From positions 62,001 through 126,000 of the forward strand of contig JANRJM010000002.1 of assembly GCA_033763975.1 (NCBI GenBank): a stretch of 64,000 nucleotides of DNA, written 5' to 3'. Positions 1 to 9,800 of the stretch are shown here, in pieces (within the stretch, counting starts at the first letter, position 1; each line of letters starts with the position of its first letter). The position numbers and the translations under genes were made by a program. The notes below the pieces were generated by a model. The model saw only the letters and a list, made by a program, of their open reading frames with translations, made no database searches and was not told the DNA's origin. This DNA is from Planctomycetota bacterium (GTDB taxonomy: Bacteria; Planctomycetota; Phycisphaerae; Phycisphaerales; UBA1924).

Positions 1-603
1 GTCCGCCTCTCGCGCACCAGCGTCGACAACGTCGCCTTCCCCTCCGTCGGCAGCAACGCCGAGGTCGGCCTCTACCAGTACGTCGGCGAAGAAGCCTTCA
101 CCCGCACCGCCGCCGAGTACTCCCGCTTCTTCAAGCTCGAAGAAGACGCCCTCAACCGCAAGACCGTGCTCCAGCTCACCGCCCGCGCCGGCTACATCCT
201 CCAGGACCAGGAAGACGTCCCCTTCTACGAACGCCTCTACCTCGGCGGGCAGTCCTTCCGCGGGTTCGGCTTCCGGGGCGTCGCCCCCGTGGGCATCCGC
301 AACGACAACGGCGAGCCCTCCGACGAGACCGTCGGCGGCGTCTTCTCCTTCTTCGCCGGCGCCGAGATCCGCCGCCCCCTCCTCACCGACCTCGTCTCGG
401 GCGTGCTCTTCATCGACACCGGCACCGTCGACGAAGACCTCTCGTTCGACAAGTACCGCGTCTCGGTCGGCTTCGGCATCCGCATCTACGTCGAGCAGCT
501 CAGCAGCGCCCCGCTCGCGTTCGACTTCGGGTTCCCCATCCTCAAACAGGACACCGACGACACGCGCATCCTCACGTTCACCTTCGATCTCCCGTTCGAT
601 TAA
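1..603 (+). CDS. bamA: BamA/Omp85 outer-membrane assembly factor, 3' part only
   Basis: The window opens inside this gene; frame 1 is open from base 1 to the TAA at 601-603, giving the last 200 residues. BamA is the beta-barrel that inserts other barrels into the outer membrane. The fragment alternates hydrophobic and polar residues as barrel strands do, and carries the loop-6 signature SFRGFGFRG near residue 85. It ends FTFDLPFD, close to the usual aromatic C-terminal strand signal. The gene is followed 62 nt later by an ompH/skp gene and then lpxD, the classical bam-skp-lpx order, which supports BamA over another Omp85 protein. The POTRA domains lie outside the window. Confidence 0.87.
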   Translation, partial: VRLSRTSVDNVAFPSVGSNAEVGLYQYVGEEAFTRTAAEYSRFFKLEEDALNRKTVLQLTARAGYILQDQEDVPFYERLYLGGQSFRGFGFRGVAPVGIRNDNGEPSDETVGGVFSFFAGAEIRRPLLTDLVSGVLFIDTGTVDEDLSFDKYRVSVGFGIRIYVEQLSSAPLAFDFGFPILKQDTDDTRILTFTFDLPFD

Positions 604-665
604 GCCCCGTACCCTTCCCTCGCACCGCGGGGCCCCGCCCCCCGCCGCCTGGAGACACATCCCCG

Positions 666-1334
666 ATGCACCGCTCCGCCGCTCAGGACCTCGGGCTCTC
701 CGCGTTCGCCGTCGCCGCCGCCCTCGCCGTGCTCGTGGGCGCCGCGTTCTCGGGCAACGCCTCCCCGTCGCGCCCCGTCGCCCCGCGTCCCACGACGGTC
801 GCCGTCGTCGACCTGACGGCGGTCATGGAGCAGCTCGCCGAGTTCAAGGACCGCAACACCGAGTTCGGGCGGCGGGGCGACATCATCCGCGCCGAGCTGC
901 AGGCCCTGGACGACAAGATCACCCAGGCGCAGAACGAACTCAAGAACACCATCGACAAGTCCGACACCAAGCGCCAGATCGACAAGCTGCGCGAGATCGA
1001 AGAGAACCGCATCATCCTGAAGGCCCGTCAGGAGGCCCACAAGGCCGTCGTCGAGCTCGAACAGGGCGAGTTCGTCCACAGCCTCTACGCCAAGTCGATC
1101 GAGGCCGTGAAGGCCCTCGCCGAGAAGGAAGGCATCGACCTCGTCATCGCCGACGACCGCGCGATCATGACCCGCCCCGAGGCGCCCATCGGCGAGAACC
1201 GCCGACGCATGGACGCCCGCGGCATCATCTTCGCGGCGCCCCACCTCAGCCTCACCGACCGCCTCGTCACCATCATGAACAACGACTACTCCGCCGGACG
1301 CGCGACCCCGGCGCCCGCGCAGGGTCGCCCCTAG
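666..1334 (+). CDS. OmpH/Skp-family periplasmic chaperone
   Basis: A 222-residue protein with an N-terminal hydrophobic segment (about residues 7-27) that is a signal peptide or anchor. Skp/OmpH proteins form trimeric helical tentacles that hold unfolded outer-membrane proteins in the periplasm. The start of the mature part, [12 protein letters not shown], matches the first strand of the family. Residues about 55-150 are charged, helical and coiled-coil-like ([30 protein letters not shown]). The second half returns to a small beta/alpha core ([13 protein letters not shown]). GGAG lies 11 nt before the ATG. Its position between bamA and lpxD is the usual one. The C-terminal 40 residues, Pro/Ala-rich at the end, are longer than in E. 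coli Skp. Confidence 0.82.
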   Translation: MHRSAAQDLGLSAFAVAAALAVLVGAAFSGNASPSRPVAPRPTTVAVVDLTAVMEQLAEFKDRNTEFGRRGDIIRAELQALDDKITQAQNELKNTIDKSDTKRQIDKLREIEENRIILKARQEAHKAVVELEQGEFVHSLYAKSIEAVKALAEKEGIDLVIADDRAIMTRPEAPIGENRRRMDARGIIFAAPHLSLTDRLVTIMNNDYSAGRATPAPAQGRP

Positions 1335-1365
1335 CACCCCGCCCGCCGGCACCCGGAGCGACCCC

Positions 1366-2442
1366 GTGACCACCGCCCCCCCGCGCCCGGACACCCCGGC
1401 CCACACGTCGCCCCGCATCACCTCGGGCGAACTCGCCGCCACCCTCGGCGCGTCGCTGCTCGGCCCCGCCGACGTCACCCTCACCCGCATGGATTCCCTC
1501 GACCACGCCGCCCCGGGCGCGCTGGTCTTCATCCGCAACCACCGCTTCGCTCGCCGATGGCCCGCCTCCCAGGCCTCCGCCGCCCTCATCTCGCGCTCCA
1601 TCGCGCTCGCCGACCTCATCCCGGACTTTGACCCCGCCAACCCCGCCTCGCCCCGCCCGCTGCTCATCGTCCCCGACGCCGACATGGCCGCGATCCGCGC
1701 CGCCGCCTTCTTCACCCCGCCCGCGCCCCCCGCGCCGCCGGGCATCCACCCCGGCGCGCACGTCGACCCCGCCGCCAGCGTGCACCCCACCGCCAGCATC
1801 GGCCCGGGCTGCATCCTCCGCGCCGGCTGCGTCGTCGGCGAGCGGGCCGTGCTCGTCGCGGGCGTGGTCCTCGGCCTCGACGCCCGCGTCGGCGCCGACA
1901 CCGTCCTGCACCCCCACGTCTGCGTCCTCGACCGCTGCGTCGTCGGCGAACGCTGCATCCTCCACGCCGGCGTCATCATCGGCGCGGACGGCTTCGGCTA
2001 CCGCCCCTCCGCCCAGGGCCTTGTCAAGGTCCCGCAGATCGGCAACGTCATCCTCGAGAACGACATCGAGATCGGCGCCAACTCCTGCGTCGACCGCGCC
2101 ACCTTCGGCTCCACCTTCGTCGGCTCGGGCACCAAGATCGACAACCTCGTCCAGATCGGGCACAACTGCCGCATCGGACGCTCCTGCGTCATCTGCGGGC
2201 ACGTCGCCCTCGCCGGCAGCGTCGTCCTGGGCGACGCCGTCATGCTCGGCGGCAAGGTCGGCGTCGCCGACGGCGTCGAGATCGGCGATCGCGCCAAGGT
2301 CGCCGCCTACGCCGGCGTCGCCACCGATCTCGCGCCCAACGGCAGCTACATGGGCGCCCCCGCCGGGCCCGCCAGCGAATGGCGACGCACCTTGGTCGCC
2401 CTCCGCCGCTTCAGCAAGCGCACGGGCGACACCGACCGCTAG
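1366..2442 (+). CDS. lpxD: UDP-3-O-acylglucosamine N-acyltransferase
   Basis: LpxD adds the N-linked acyl chain to UDP-3-O-acyl-glucosamine, the third step of lipid A synthesis, in the cytoplasm. The 358-residue protein has an N-terminal uridine-binding domain (to about residue 105) and then a left-handed beta-helix of hexapeptide repeats ([10 protein letters not shown] onward). [11 protein letters not shown] and [10 protein letters not shown] are LpxD signatures; the His of the latter is the expected catalytic base. It starts at a GTG with GGAG 8 nt upstream, 31 nt after the skp-like gene, and is followed 23 nt later by lpxC, so the four genes look co-transcribed. The linker before the helix is unusually Pro/Ala-rich. 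Confidence 0.92.
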   Translation: MTTAPPRPDTPAHTSPRITSGELAATLGASLLGPADVTLTRMDSLDHAAPGALVFIRNHRFARRWPASQASAALISRSIALADLIPDFDPANPASPRPLLIVPDADMAAIRAAAFFTPPAPPAPPGIHPGAHVDPAASVHPTASIGPGCILRAGCVVGERAVLVAGVVLGLDARVGADTVLHPHVCVLDRCVVGERCILHAGVIIGADGFGYRPSAQGLVKVPQIGNVILENDIEIGANSCVDRATFGSTFVGSGTKIDNLVQIGHNCRIGRSCVICGHVALAGSVVLGDAVMLGGKVGVADGVEIGDRAKVAAYAGVATDLAPNGSYMGAPAGPASEWRRTLVALRRFSKRTGDTDR

Positions 2443-2465
2443 CCGCGGCGTTCCGCACCCCCGCC

Positions 2466-3401
2466 ATGCACGCCCCGCGCACCGTGCTCCGTCAACCCAC
2501 CGATCCTGTCCGGGGCGTCGGGCTCTTCAGCGCGCGCCCCGCCTCGCTCTCCTTCCTCCCGGGCGACGCCCGCGGGCGCATCACGCTCCGCCGCATCGAC
2601 GCCGGCCACACTGCGAGCACCGCCCCCGCGCACATCGCCGCGCTGCACACCAACGCCGCATGGGCCGCCCTGCCGCCCGCCTTCCCCATCCGCAACACCA
2701 CCCTCGCCGCGTCTCACGCCGACACGCCCGCCCAAAGGGCCGCCGACGCCTCGGCGCACATCTTCGCGACCGTCGAGCACGTCCTCTCCGCCCTCGCGGG
2801 GCTGGGCGTCTGGGACGCGTTCATTCACCTCCACGACGCGTGCGAAGTTCCCATCCTCGACGGCTCGGCGCTTCCATTCGTCGAGGCCCTCCGCCCGCAC
2901 CTGGTGCGCCCGGCTCATGACCCCGGCGCATCCGCCGAGCCCACGCCGCTCTCGCTCCGCGCGCCCGTCGAGGTCCGCGCGGGCGATGCCTCCATCCGCG
3001 CCGAACCCGCACCGGAGATCGACTACACCTACGCGCTGGACTACGGCCCGGCCTCGCCGCTCCCGCCGCAGCAGGCCCGCTGGACGGGCGACCCCGACGA
3101 CTACGCCGCGAACATCGCCCCCGCGCGCACGTTCTCGCTGCGCGCCGAGGCCCACGCCGCCCGGGCCGCCGGGCTCTTCGCGCACCTCTCCCCGCGCGAC
3201 ATGCTCGTCGTCGGCGACGACGGCGCGCCCATCGACAACGCGTGGCGAATGCCCCACGAGCCGGCGCGCCACAAACTCCTCGACCTCATCGGCGACCTCG
3301 CGCTGCTCGGGGCTCCCCTGCACGCGCGCGTCGTCGCGCACAGGAGCGGGCACGCCCTGACGCACGAGTTCTGCCGCGCCGTGCTCGCCGCCGCCCGCTG
3401 A
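2466..3401 (+). CDS. lpxC: UDP-3-O-acyl-N-acetylglucosamine deacetylase
   Basis: LpxC is the zinc-dependent deacetylase that commits UDP-GlcNAc to lipid A. The 311-residue protein (start ATGCACGCC, giving MHAPRTVLRQ) carries the three family motifs in order: TVEHVLSALAGLG (first zinc His), ARTFSL in the middle, and RHKLLDLIGDL (second zinc His and the zinc Asp), followed by HRSGHALTHEF. It is about the usual length and is not fused to FabZ as in Bacteroidetes. The frame is open upstream into lpxD, but the first residues homologous to LpxC follow this ATG. No good ribosome binding site is seen in the 23-nt gap, so translation may be coupled to lpxD. Confidence 0.92.
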   Translation: MHAPRTVLRQPTDPVRGVGLFSARPASLSFLPGDARGRITLRRIDAGHTASTAPAHIAALHTNAAWAALPPAFPIRNTTLAASHADTPAQRAADASAHIFATVEHVLSALAGLGVWDAFIHLHDACEVPILDGSALPFVEALRPHLVRPAHDPGASAEPTPLSLRAPVEVRAGDASIRAEPAPEIDYTYALDYGPASPLPPQQARWTGDPDDYAANIAPARTFSLRAEAHAARAAGLFAHLSPRDMLVVGDDGAPIDNAWRMPHEPARHKLLDLIGDLALLGAPLHARVVAHRSGHALTHEFCRAVLAAAR

Positions 3402-3411
3402 CGCCCGCGAC

Positions 3412-3461
3412 CACTTCTGCGCGCGAACCCTGCCCACAGGACCGCCCGTGCGCGCAAAGTG
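3412..3461. repeat. Imperfect inverted repeat after lpxC
   Basis: CACTTCTGCGCGC (3412-3424) pairs with GCGCGCAAAGTG (3450-3461) with one bulge, leaving a 25-nt loop. It lies just after the lpxC stop and could end or stabilise the bamA-lpxC message. There is no T-run after it, so it is not a classical intrinsic terminator. The rest of 3402-3579 shows nothing recognisable. Confidence 0.35.
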
Positions 3462-3579
3462 GCGGTCATCGCCCCCCGCTTCGCCTGACGCCGCCCGCCC
3501 GCTCCGTAGCGTGCCCCACCGGGGGTGCCGGCGCGGCGGGTAACCGCGCGGCCCACCCGGCGAACAAGGGGAGGCGGTC

Positions 3580-4299
3580 ATGGTGGCAGTGCCTGTCGCG
3601 GCGGTGGCCTCGAGTGGTTCGTCCGGGATCGCGTCTGGCGGGCGAGGCGGTAGGCCGCAGGGTTCGCCTCGGGGTAGAAACAGCGTGCGGGCGGCTCTCC
3701 GGACGCTCGCCGCAGGGGTGTGTGTGATGTTCCTCGTCGCGACGAACCCGGGCTGCGTGAACAGCGCCGACGTCCGGCGCGTGCGTGCCCAGGGCCTGTC
3801 GCTCCGCAACGACCTCGACGCTTCGCTCCGCGCGGGCGAGTCCCAACTTTCCGACCTCGACGTGCGGGGCCGCGCCCCCGACGATCCCGAGCGCCTGCGG
3901 ACCGTCTCCCAGGTTGAACTGCTGCGGGCACGCCGGGCGGAGCTCGACCGCGCGCTGGCCGATCTCGACGCCGAGCACGCCGCCTGGCTGGCCGACGCCG
4001 ACCCCGAGGACCCGCTGGCCCGCGCGCTGCGCGACGCCACCCCGCGCCTGCCCGACCCGCTCTCGACGCCCGTGCTGCTGGGCGGGGCGCTCCTGGCCGC
4101 CGCCCTGCGTGCCCGCCAGCTCAAGACCGCCCTGGTCTCCGTCGCCGAGAGCATCGAGAAGGCCAAGCAAACGGACGATGTCTTCCGCGAGCGGTTCGCC
4201 CAGGCCGCCCCGACGATCCGGTCCATCCAGACCCCCGCCGCCCGGCGAATCGTCGACACCGTGACGAGCGAAGGATTCCACATGAGGCTCCCGCTGTGA
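3580..4299 (+). CDS. Putative lipoprotein or anchored helical protein, unknown function
   Basis: Not recognised. AGGGGAGG lies 5 nt before the ATG at 3580 and supports this start, giving 239 residues. After a basic, Gly-rich stretch there is one hydrophobic segment (about residues 38-55, ending FLVATNPGC) that could be a lipoprotein signal, although the -3 to -1 residues are not a good lipobox. A shorter form starting at the GTG near 3684 would give a more normal signal peptide. The remainder is charged and helical ([32 protein letters not shown]) and probably coiled coil, with a second weakly hydrophobic stretch near residue 165. Its stop overlaps the start of the pseudopilin gene (GTGA), so the two are probably translated together. 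Confidence 0.6.
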   Translation: MVAVPVAAVASSGSSGIASGGRGGRPQGSPRGRNSVRAALRTLAAGVCVMFLVATNPGCVNSADVRRVRAQGLSLRNDLDASLRAGESQLSDLDVRGRAPDDPERLRTVSQVELLRARRAELDRALADLDAEHAAWLADADPEDPLARALRDATPRLPDPLSTPVLLGGALLAAALRARQLKTALVSVAESIEKAKQTDDVFRERFAQAAPTIRSIQTPAARRIVDTVTSEGFHMRLPL

Positions 4300-5096
4300 C
4301 CCCCACGCCCCGCCGAACCCGCCCGCACGCCAGGCCGTCGGCCGGACGCCTCCCAGCCGCTCGGCGCGCCCGAGCTGCCCGTCGCAGCAGCACCGGGGCG
4401 TTCACGCTCATCGAGCTGCTCGTCGTCCTCGCCATCATCACGATCATCGTGAGCATCACGCTGCCCGCCGTCGCCGGCGCCCGCGAGAGCGGGCGTCGCA
4501 CCAAGTGCCTGGCGAACCTCAAGGGCATCGCCGTCGGGCTTCAGTTGTACATGGACCAGGAGAGCAAGGGCCTGCTCCCCCGCGTGCGCCCGCTGAACGA
4601 CGGCGCCAACGAGAACGACCCGTCGCTGCTCGACATCATGGGCAAGTACACCGACGCGGCCTTGCCCTTCCGCGAGAACGGCACGGGCGACTGGATCAGC
4701 CCCGACCCCTGGCGCTGCCCGTCGGACCGCTCCGGGGGCGACGCCGCCACCGACTTCAAGCCCCTCTGGCAATCCAGCGGCACGAGCTACGAGTACCTGC
4801 CGGCGTTCGTGATGGTCGCGGCCGAAACCCTCACCGTCCGCAACCCGCACTTCGGCGTGAGCAAGGCCTACGAGAACTTCCGCCCCGCGCTCCCCGTGCT
4901 CATCGACGCCGACGACTGGCACAACCCGCGCTTCGAGGTCAACCGGCGCTCCGACATGTCCAACGAGGCGCGCTGGGAGCGCAACGCCGTGTTCTACGGC
5001 GACTGGCGCGCCGAGAAGTCGCCCTTCTTCGGCGACGAGACCGTCGAGCGCCTGGTCATCGACACCATCCAGTTCGGCGGGGGGCTGGGCGGATGA
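4296..5096 (+). CDS. Type II pseudopilin-like protein with prepilin cleavage motif
   Basis: A 266-residue protein with a basic 34-residue leader and then [18 protein letters not shown], the prepilin peptidase signal and hydrophobic N-helix. The conserved Glu5 is present. The small residue next to the cleavage site is Ala rather than the more common Gly-Phe junction. After the helix comes [19 protein letters not shown], typical of the large family of secreted pseudopilins in planctomycetes (the DUF1559-like group). The rest is a globular domain rich in Asp, Asn and Trp, of unknown role. No secretin, ATPase or prepilin peptidase gene is in the window. It starts with GTG overlapping the stop of the upstream gene, and its own TGA overlaps the next ATG, indicating one transcription unit. 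Confidence 0.8.
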   Translation: MTPTPRRTRPHARPSAGRLPAARRARAARRSSTGAFTLIELLVVLAIITIIVSITLPAVAGARESGRRTKCLANLKGIAVGLQLYMDQESKGLLPRVRPLNDGANENDPSLLDIMGKYTDAALPFRENGTGDWISPDPWRCPSDRSGGDAATDFKPLWQSSGTSYEYLPAFVMVAAETLTVRNPHFGVSKAYENFRPALPVLIDADDWHNPRFEVNRRSDMSNEARWERNAVFYGDWRAEKSPFFGDETVERLVIDTIQFGGGLGG

Positions 5097-5881
5097 GCGT
5101 GCTCGACCGTGCCAACGCCCGCCTCGTCACCGCGCTGCTCGACGCGCGCGACCGCGCCCGCCTGTGGTGGCGCGAGCGCACCCGCACCGAGGACGACCGG
5201 CGCCGCACCATCCGCCGGCTCGGCGCGTTCGGCGCCGGGGCCGCCCTGCTGCTGGGTGTCGGGCTCTACTTCGTCCTGCGTCCCACGCCCCGCCCCGACT
5301 ACCTGAACGACCCGCTCGACGACGTGTTCAACTACACGCTGCTGACCGACGACTTCAACAGCCTGCCCGTCGAGCAGCGCCTCGCGCTCATCGGGCAGCT
5401 CGTGCAGCGCCTCAAGGGCATGGACGCGGGCGACAACGTGCTGCTCGCGTCGTTCGCGGCGGGCATCGCCGGGGCGGCCCGGGACCAGATCGAGGAGAAC
5501 GCGTCGCGCCTCGTGCTCGACGTGTGGGACCGGCACGCCGCCGGCTACGAGGACGTCCCCCTCGAGGAGCGCGAGCTGTACCTGGAGAGCGCGTTCATCG
5601 ACATGGCGGAGACCATCGAGGCCATCACCGGGCAGGTCCGCGACGTCTCGGACGCCGAACGCATCAACGAGGTCCGTCGCCAGGCCGCCCGCGACCGCGA
5701 GAACCTCCGCGAGGGGAACAACGTCCCGCCGCCCGAGGCCATCGGGCGCATGGCGGCGTTCATGAACTCGCGCGTCGGCGGGCACGCCAACCCCGCGCAG
5801 CGCGCCCGCGGCACGCAGATGCTCCGCGACATGACCCGCCACTTCCGCGGGCAGGACATCTCCACCGGCAGGCCCAAGTAG
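5093..5881 (+). CDS. Single-pass membrane protein of unknown function, coupled to the pseudopilin
   Basis: Not recognised. The ATG at 5093 overlaps the stop of the pseudopilin gene (ATGA), giving 262 residues. A basic region ([16 protein letters not shown]) is followed by one transmembrane helix at about residues 43-61 ([20 protein letters not shown]), then a soluble, mainly helical domain with many charged residues (about 70-262). The N-in topology would put the C-terminal domain outside the cytoplasm. Coupling to a pseudopilin suggests an accessory role in the same envelope process, but nothing in the sequence says which. Confidence 0.65.
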   Translation: MSVLDRANARLVTALLDARDRARLWWRERTRTEDDRRRTIRRLGAFGAGAALLLGVGLYFVLRPTPRPDYLNDPLDDVFNYTLLTDDFNSLPVEQRLALIGQLVQRLKGMDAGDNVLLASFAAGIAGAARDQIEENASRLVLDVWDRHAAGYEDVPLEERELYLESAFIDMAETIEAITGQVRDVSDAERINEVRRQAARDRENLREGNNVPPPEAIGRMAAFMNSRVGGHANPAQRARGTQMLRDMTRHFRGQDISTGRPK

Positions 5882-5906
5882 CCCCCGCGCGGGCGGCGTG
5901 CGCGCG

Positions 5907-6611
5907 TCATCGGGCGGGGTTCGATTCGGTCCGCGCCTCGATCTCCAGCGCGCCCTCGCGCGCCCGCACGCCCAGCAGACGCACCGATCGCGCGCCGTCG
6001 GCGGGGATGACCGCCTCGGGCAGCAGCGGGCGCTCGCCCCGCAGCATGTCGGCGACGTCGGCGGGCATCGCCCCGGCGCGCGCCAGCGCGAGCCCGACCG
6101 GCACGGGGAGCGCGCCCGCCCGCGCGCCGACCACCCGCACGCGCAGCCCGCCCGCGTCGTCGACGAACACCTCGCAGTCGAGCGTGACGATCGCGGCGTC
6201 GTCGCCGACCGGCGCGCCGATTCGGATGAACCCGTCGCGCACGTCGACACGCACACCCCCCAGCCCGTCGGGCCATCGGAAGGCGGGGTCGTTGCTCTCG
6301 AGCCACGGGCGCAGGCGTTCGCTCGCCCAGGCGGAGAGGTCGCGCTCGGAGAGCGAGACGCGCCAGACCTCGCTGCGATAGGGGGCGTCCGGCGCGGAAG
6401 CGGCGGCCGCGGGGCGGACGGCGGTGATCTGCGAGACGCAGGCGTTCTCGAACTGTGTGCCCAGTTCGCCCGCGTACGCGCCCGGGTTGGCCTGCTCCCA
6501 CCATGCAGGGGCGGCCCGGACGGCCAGGAAGAGGGCGAGAGCGACGCACCCGATGATCACCGGCACGGCGATGACAAGCCGCAGAAGCCAGCGACGGACG
6601 GTGGGACGCAC
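5907..6611 (-). CDS. Single-pass membrane protein of unknown function
   Basis: Not recognised. 234 residues from a GTG at 6611. A short basic start (MRPTVRRWLLR) precedes a transmembrane helix at about residues 10-30 (LVIAVPVIIGCVALALFLAV). The remaining about 200 residues are soluble and probably periplasmic, with a pattern of alternating strands (FIRIGAPVGDDAAIVTLDCEVFV). The start is supported by a TACCAT hexamer 5 nt upstream and no ribosome binding site, the leaderless pattern seen at other genes here. It runs tail-to-tail with the pseudopilin operon, 25 nt away. Confidence 0.6.
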   Translation of the reverse strand: MRPTVRRWLLRLVIAVPVIIGCVALALFLAVRAAPAWWEQANPGAYAGELGTQFENACVSQITAVRPAAAASAPDAPYRSEVWRVSLSERDLSAWASERLRPWLESNDPAFRWPDGLGGVRVDVRDGFIRIGAPVGDDAAIVTLDCEVFVDDAGGLRVRVVGARAGALPVPVGLALARAGAMPADVADMLRGERPLLPEAVIPADGARSVRLLGVRAREGALEIEARTESNPAR

Positions 6612-6616
6612 GGGCG

Positions 6617-6622
6617 ATGGTA
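6617..6622 (-). promoter_or_regulatory. Candidate -10 element TACCAT, leaderless start
   Basis: TACCAT on the minus strand ends 5 nt before the GTG at 6611. With the usual 6-8 nt between -10 and transcription start, the mRNA would begin at or next to the start codon. No Shine-Dalgarno sequence or clear -35 is present. Confidence 0.4.
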
Positions 6623-6643
6623 CGGGCGGGGGGGGACTGGAAG

Positions 6644-6675
6644 TGGCAGAGTGGAAGAGTGGAAGAGTGGAAGAG
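6644..6675. repeat. Short tandem repeat, four units of 8 bp (TGGAAGAG)
   Basis: Three perfect TGGAAGAG units (6652-6675) preceded by one variant TGGCAGAG (6644-6651). It lies between a protease gene 3' end and the 5' end of the next minus-strand gene. Confidence 0.85.
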
Positions 6676-6740
6676 TGATTGAATACGTGAGTGGTGAATG
6701 GTGAGCGCTCACAGCCGCGGCACGCTCACCACTCACCGAG

Positions 6741-6812
6741 TCACCCGTTCACCTACTCACCCATCCACCCATTCACCCATTCACCCACTCACCCGTTCAC
6801 CCATTCACCCAC
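6741..6812. repeat. Minisatellite of nine 8-bp units (TCACCCAT consensus)
   Basis: Nine consecutive 8-bp units with consensus TCACCCAT; four units end in CGT, CAC or TAC variants and one begins with C. It begins 55 bp after the other 8-bp array and ends 10 bp before the stop codon of the S8 protease gene. On the transcribed strand it reads as (A/G)TGGGTGA units. Between the two arrays GGTGAGCG (6700-6707) can pair with CGCTCACC (6724-6731). Confidence 0.85.
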
Positions 6813-6821
6813 CCGCTCGCA

Positions 6822-9800
6822 TCACGGGCAGGGCTGGCCGGAGACGACCTGCGAGAGGACGTCGACGTCGTCCTGGTCGACGTTGCCATCGCCGTTGAAG
6901 TCGGGGTCGTTCGACGAGCACGAGGGATCGCCCGCAACGACCTGCGCCAGGCAGGCGATGTCGTCCTGATCGACGTTGCCGTCGGCGTTGAAGTCCGGGT
7001 CGCACCCGCCGGGGTTCTCGCAGGTGAGGGCCGAGACGACGAGGTCGTCGACGGCGGCCTCGACGATGGACCCCGAGGCGGCGTCGTCGGCGATGAACCG
7101 CAGGCGGACGGCGGCGCCGGGGTTGGCGACGAGATCACCGACGCGGAAGGTGGGCGTGTTCCACCCGCCGCTGGCCTGCGGCCCGGCGGGGCCGACGGTC
7201 TCGACGGGCAGCCAGGTGGAGCCGTTGTCGTTGGAGATCTGCACGGTGAAGACGTCGGCGTTGGGCGCGGCCCCGCCGGTGTTGGAGTACCAGCGCGAGT
7301 ACGAGAGGGTGGCGTCGGCCAGCCCGGTGAGGTTCATGGGCGCGCTCAGGAGCGTGGTGAACCCATTGTCCACGTCGAACGTGCCGATGGAGGTGCCGGC
7401 GTTGCCGTCGGTCACCCAGCAGGCGACGCCGGGCGCCGGGGTGGTGTCGTCCTCGGGCTGGGCGCCGGTGGCCTGCGGGTCCATGCGGTTCCAGGCGCCG
7501 GTGGTGGCGGTGTCGCCGGGCTGCCCGCCGACCCAGCCGTCGTCGGATTCCATGTCGAAGGACAGGAACGTCTCGATGACGCCGATGTCGGCCGCGAGCG
7601 GGGTGGAGGCGCCGCCCGCGGGCGCGGTGGAGGCGCCGGAGAGCACGCCCTGGGCGACGAAGTAGTACTCGACGTCGGCGTCGCAGGCGAAGCCCGGAAG
7701 CGTGCCCGTCCAGCGCGTGCCGCTGTCGAGCGTCATGGGGAGGCTGATGAACGACGCGCCCGGCGAGGTGCGGTAGCGCAGCTGCACCGAGCCGGGGACG
7801 AGCGTGTCGTTCTGGATGAACACGTCCGCGCTCACCGCGGCGGGCGTGCCGGGCGGGACGAGCGAGACGAGGTCGGCGGTGGCGAGCGAGAGCGTCGGGA
7901 TCGGCTGCCCGCCCGCGAGCACGTGCGACGAGACGATCGAGAACGACTGCGGGCCCTGGGGCACGTTGAAGGCCTTCACGCGCACGTTCCACACGCCGGG
8001 CGCGGGGTTGTCGACGCGGACCTGCTCGAGGTTGTCGCGGGTGTTGCGCTGCGTGCGGACGGCGTTGTTCGCCGGGGCGGCGGGGTCGAGCGTCCAGGGG
8101 AACGCCCGCGCGTTCGTGCCGGGGGCGTAGACCTCGAGATCGAGGTCGTTCACGAGCGCGGGGATGGCGTTGGGGGTCGCGGGGACATCGTCCCACGCGA
8201 TGGTGACGACGAGGGCGGCGGCGCCGGCGGGGACGGTGATGGTGTAGTTCTGGTCCTGGCCCTGCGCGACCTGGGCTTCCTGGAAGTTCGCGGTGCGCAT
8301 GAGGTCGATGGCGTCGCGGACGCGGACCGAGCCGTAGCCGTACTGGTAGTCGGGGCCGGGGTTCCCGCGGTCGGCGGCGGACTGGGCGAAGAGCACCTTG
8401 AGGGTGGAGTTGCGGGGGTCGTTGGCGCCGGGGAAGCGGGCGCGGAAGTCCTGGAGGAGGAGGGAGGTGCAGCCGGCGACGGTGGGGGTGGCCATGGACG
8501 TGCCGCAGAGGCTGGCGTAGGCGGTGTCGCCGCTGCTGGTGCAGCTCGTGACGCCGCCGTCGCCGCCGGACTGGCAGCCGGGGGCGGAGAAGTCGGGCTT
8601 CATGCGGCCGTCGTCGGTGGGGCCCCAACTGGAGAAGGACGAGATGTTGTCGGAGTCGGCGTTGACCGAGCCGATGCAGAGGTGGTTCTTGGCGCCCGAG
8701 GGCGGGCCCATGGTGGCGAACGACGTGCCGCAGCGGCCGTTGCCGCGCTCGTTGCCGGCGGCCCAGACGACGCGGAAGGGCGAGTTGTTCGTGACGGCGG
8801 ACGAGCCGCGGACGATGGAGTCGATGACGGCGTCGGTGGTGTTGTAGTCGCCGTGCCAAGTGCAGGGGAAGCCGTTCTGCGCGACGTTGGTGCCGATGGA
8901 GTTGGTCGAGAGATCGGCGCCCAGGCCGTAGCCCGTGGCATAATCGACCTCGATGTCGACGGGGTTGGTGTAGAGCCATCCGGACGCGCCGGAGATGTTG
9001 ACGCCCGCGGAGAGGATCGTGACGCCCGGGGCCATGCCGCGGTGGGCGGGGTTGGCGATGCCTGCGCCGCCGACGGTGCCCGCGCAGTGCGTCGCGTGCC
9101 CGGAGAGCGCGCTGCCGTCGAAGACGCTCGCCCGCCCGGAGAAGTCCACGTGCGTGGTCCGCACCGATCCGCCGTCGAAGACCAGGACCGAGACGCCCGC
9201 GCCGGTGAGGCTGTACGGGCTGGCCTGCACCACGGCGGCCTGCGTGAGCGAGCGGTTCTCGGCGTTCATCTCCTGCAACTGGGGGAGCACGGGCTCGACC
9301 CACTGCACGTCGTCTTCGAGCAGCAGCGCGCCGAGGTTCGCGAGCGGGACGTGCGCGACGAACGCGTTGACCGAGGCCATGGCGCCCTGGGATGAGCCGC
9401 CGTGGCGCTTGACGAGGTCGGCGCCGACGATGTCGGCGGGCGCGTCGGCGTGCAGGACGATGTTCACGGCGACCTCGCGCGCGTCGCCCTCGCCCCGCAC
9501 GGCCCAGGCGGGGATGGCGTCGCCCGCGACGTCGGCGCCCAGGTGAGCGCGGATGTCGGGGTGCATCTTCCACTCGGGGTTGATCGGGGCGACGCCGGTG
9601 ATCCAGGTGTTGGGCTGGCCGGCGCGGGCGCCTTGGGCGGGGCGGACGCTCGCGAAGAAGGCGTTGTCGCCGACGGGGGCGAGGAGCGTGACGCCGCGGG
9701 CGTCGAGCTCGGCGCGGCCGGCGTCGGTAATGGGGCGGTCGAGCTGGACGAGGACGCGCCGGGCGCGGGAGGCCTCGGCGGCGAGGACCTGGTCGATGCC

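Noticed and set aside
6741-6812. Regular short repeats that might be a CRISPR array
   Set aside because: Units are 8 bp and contiguous with no spacers, and no cas gene is near.
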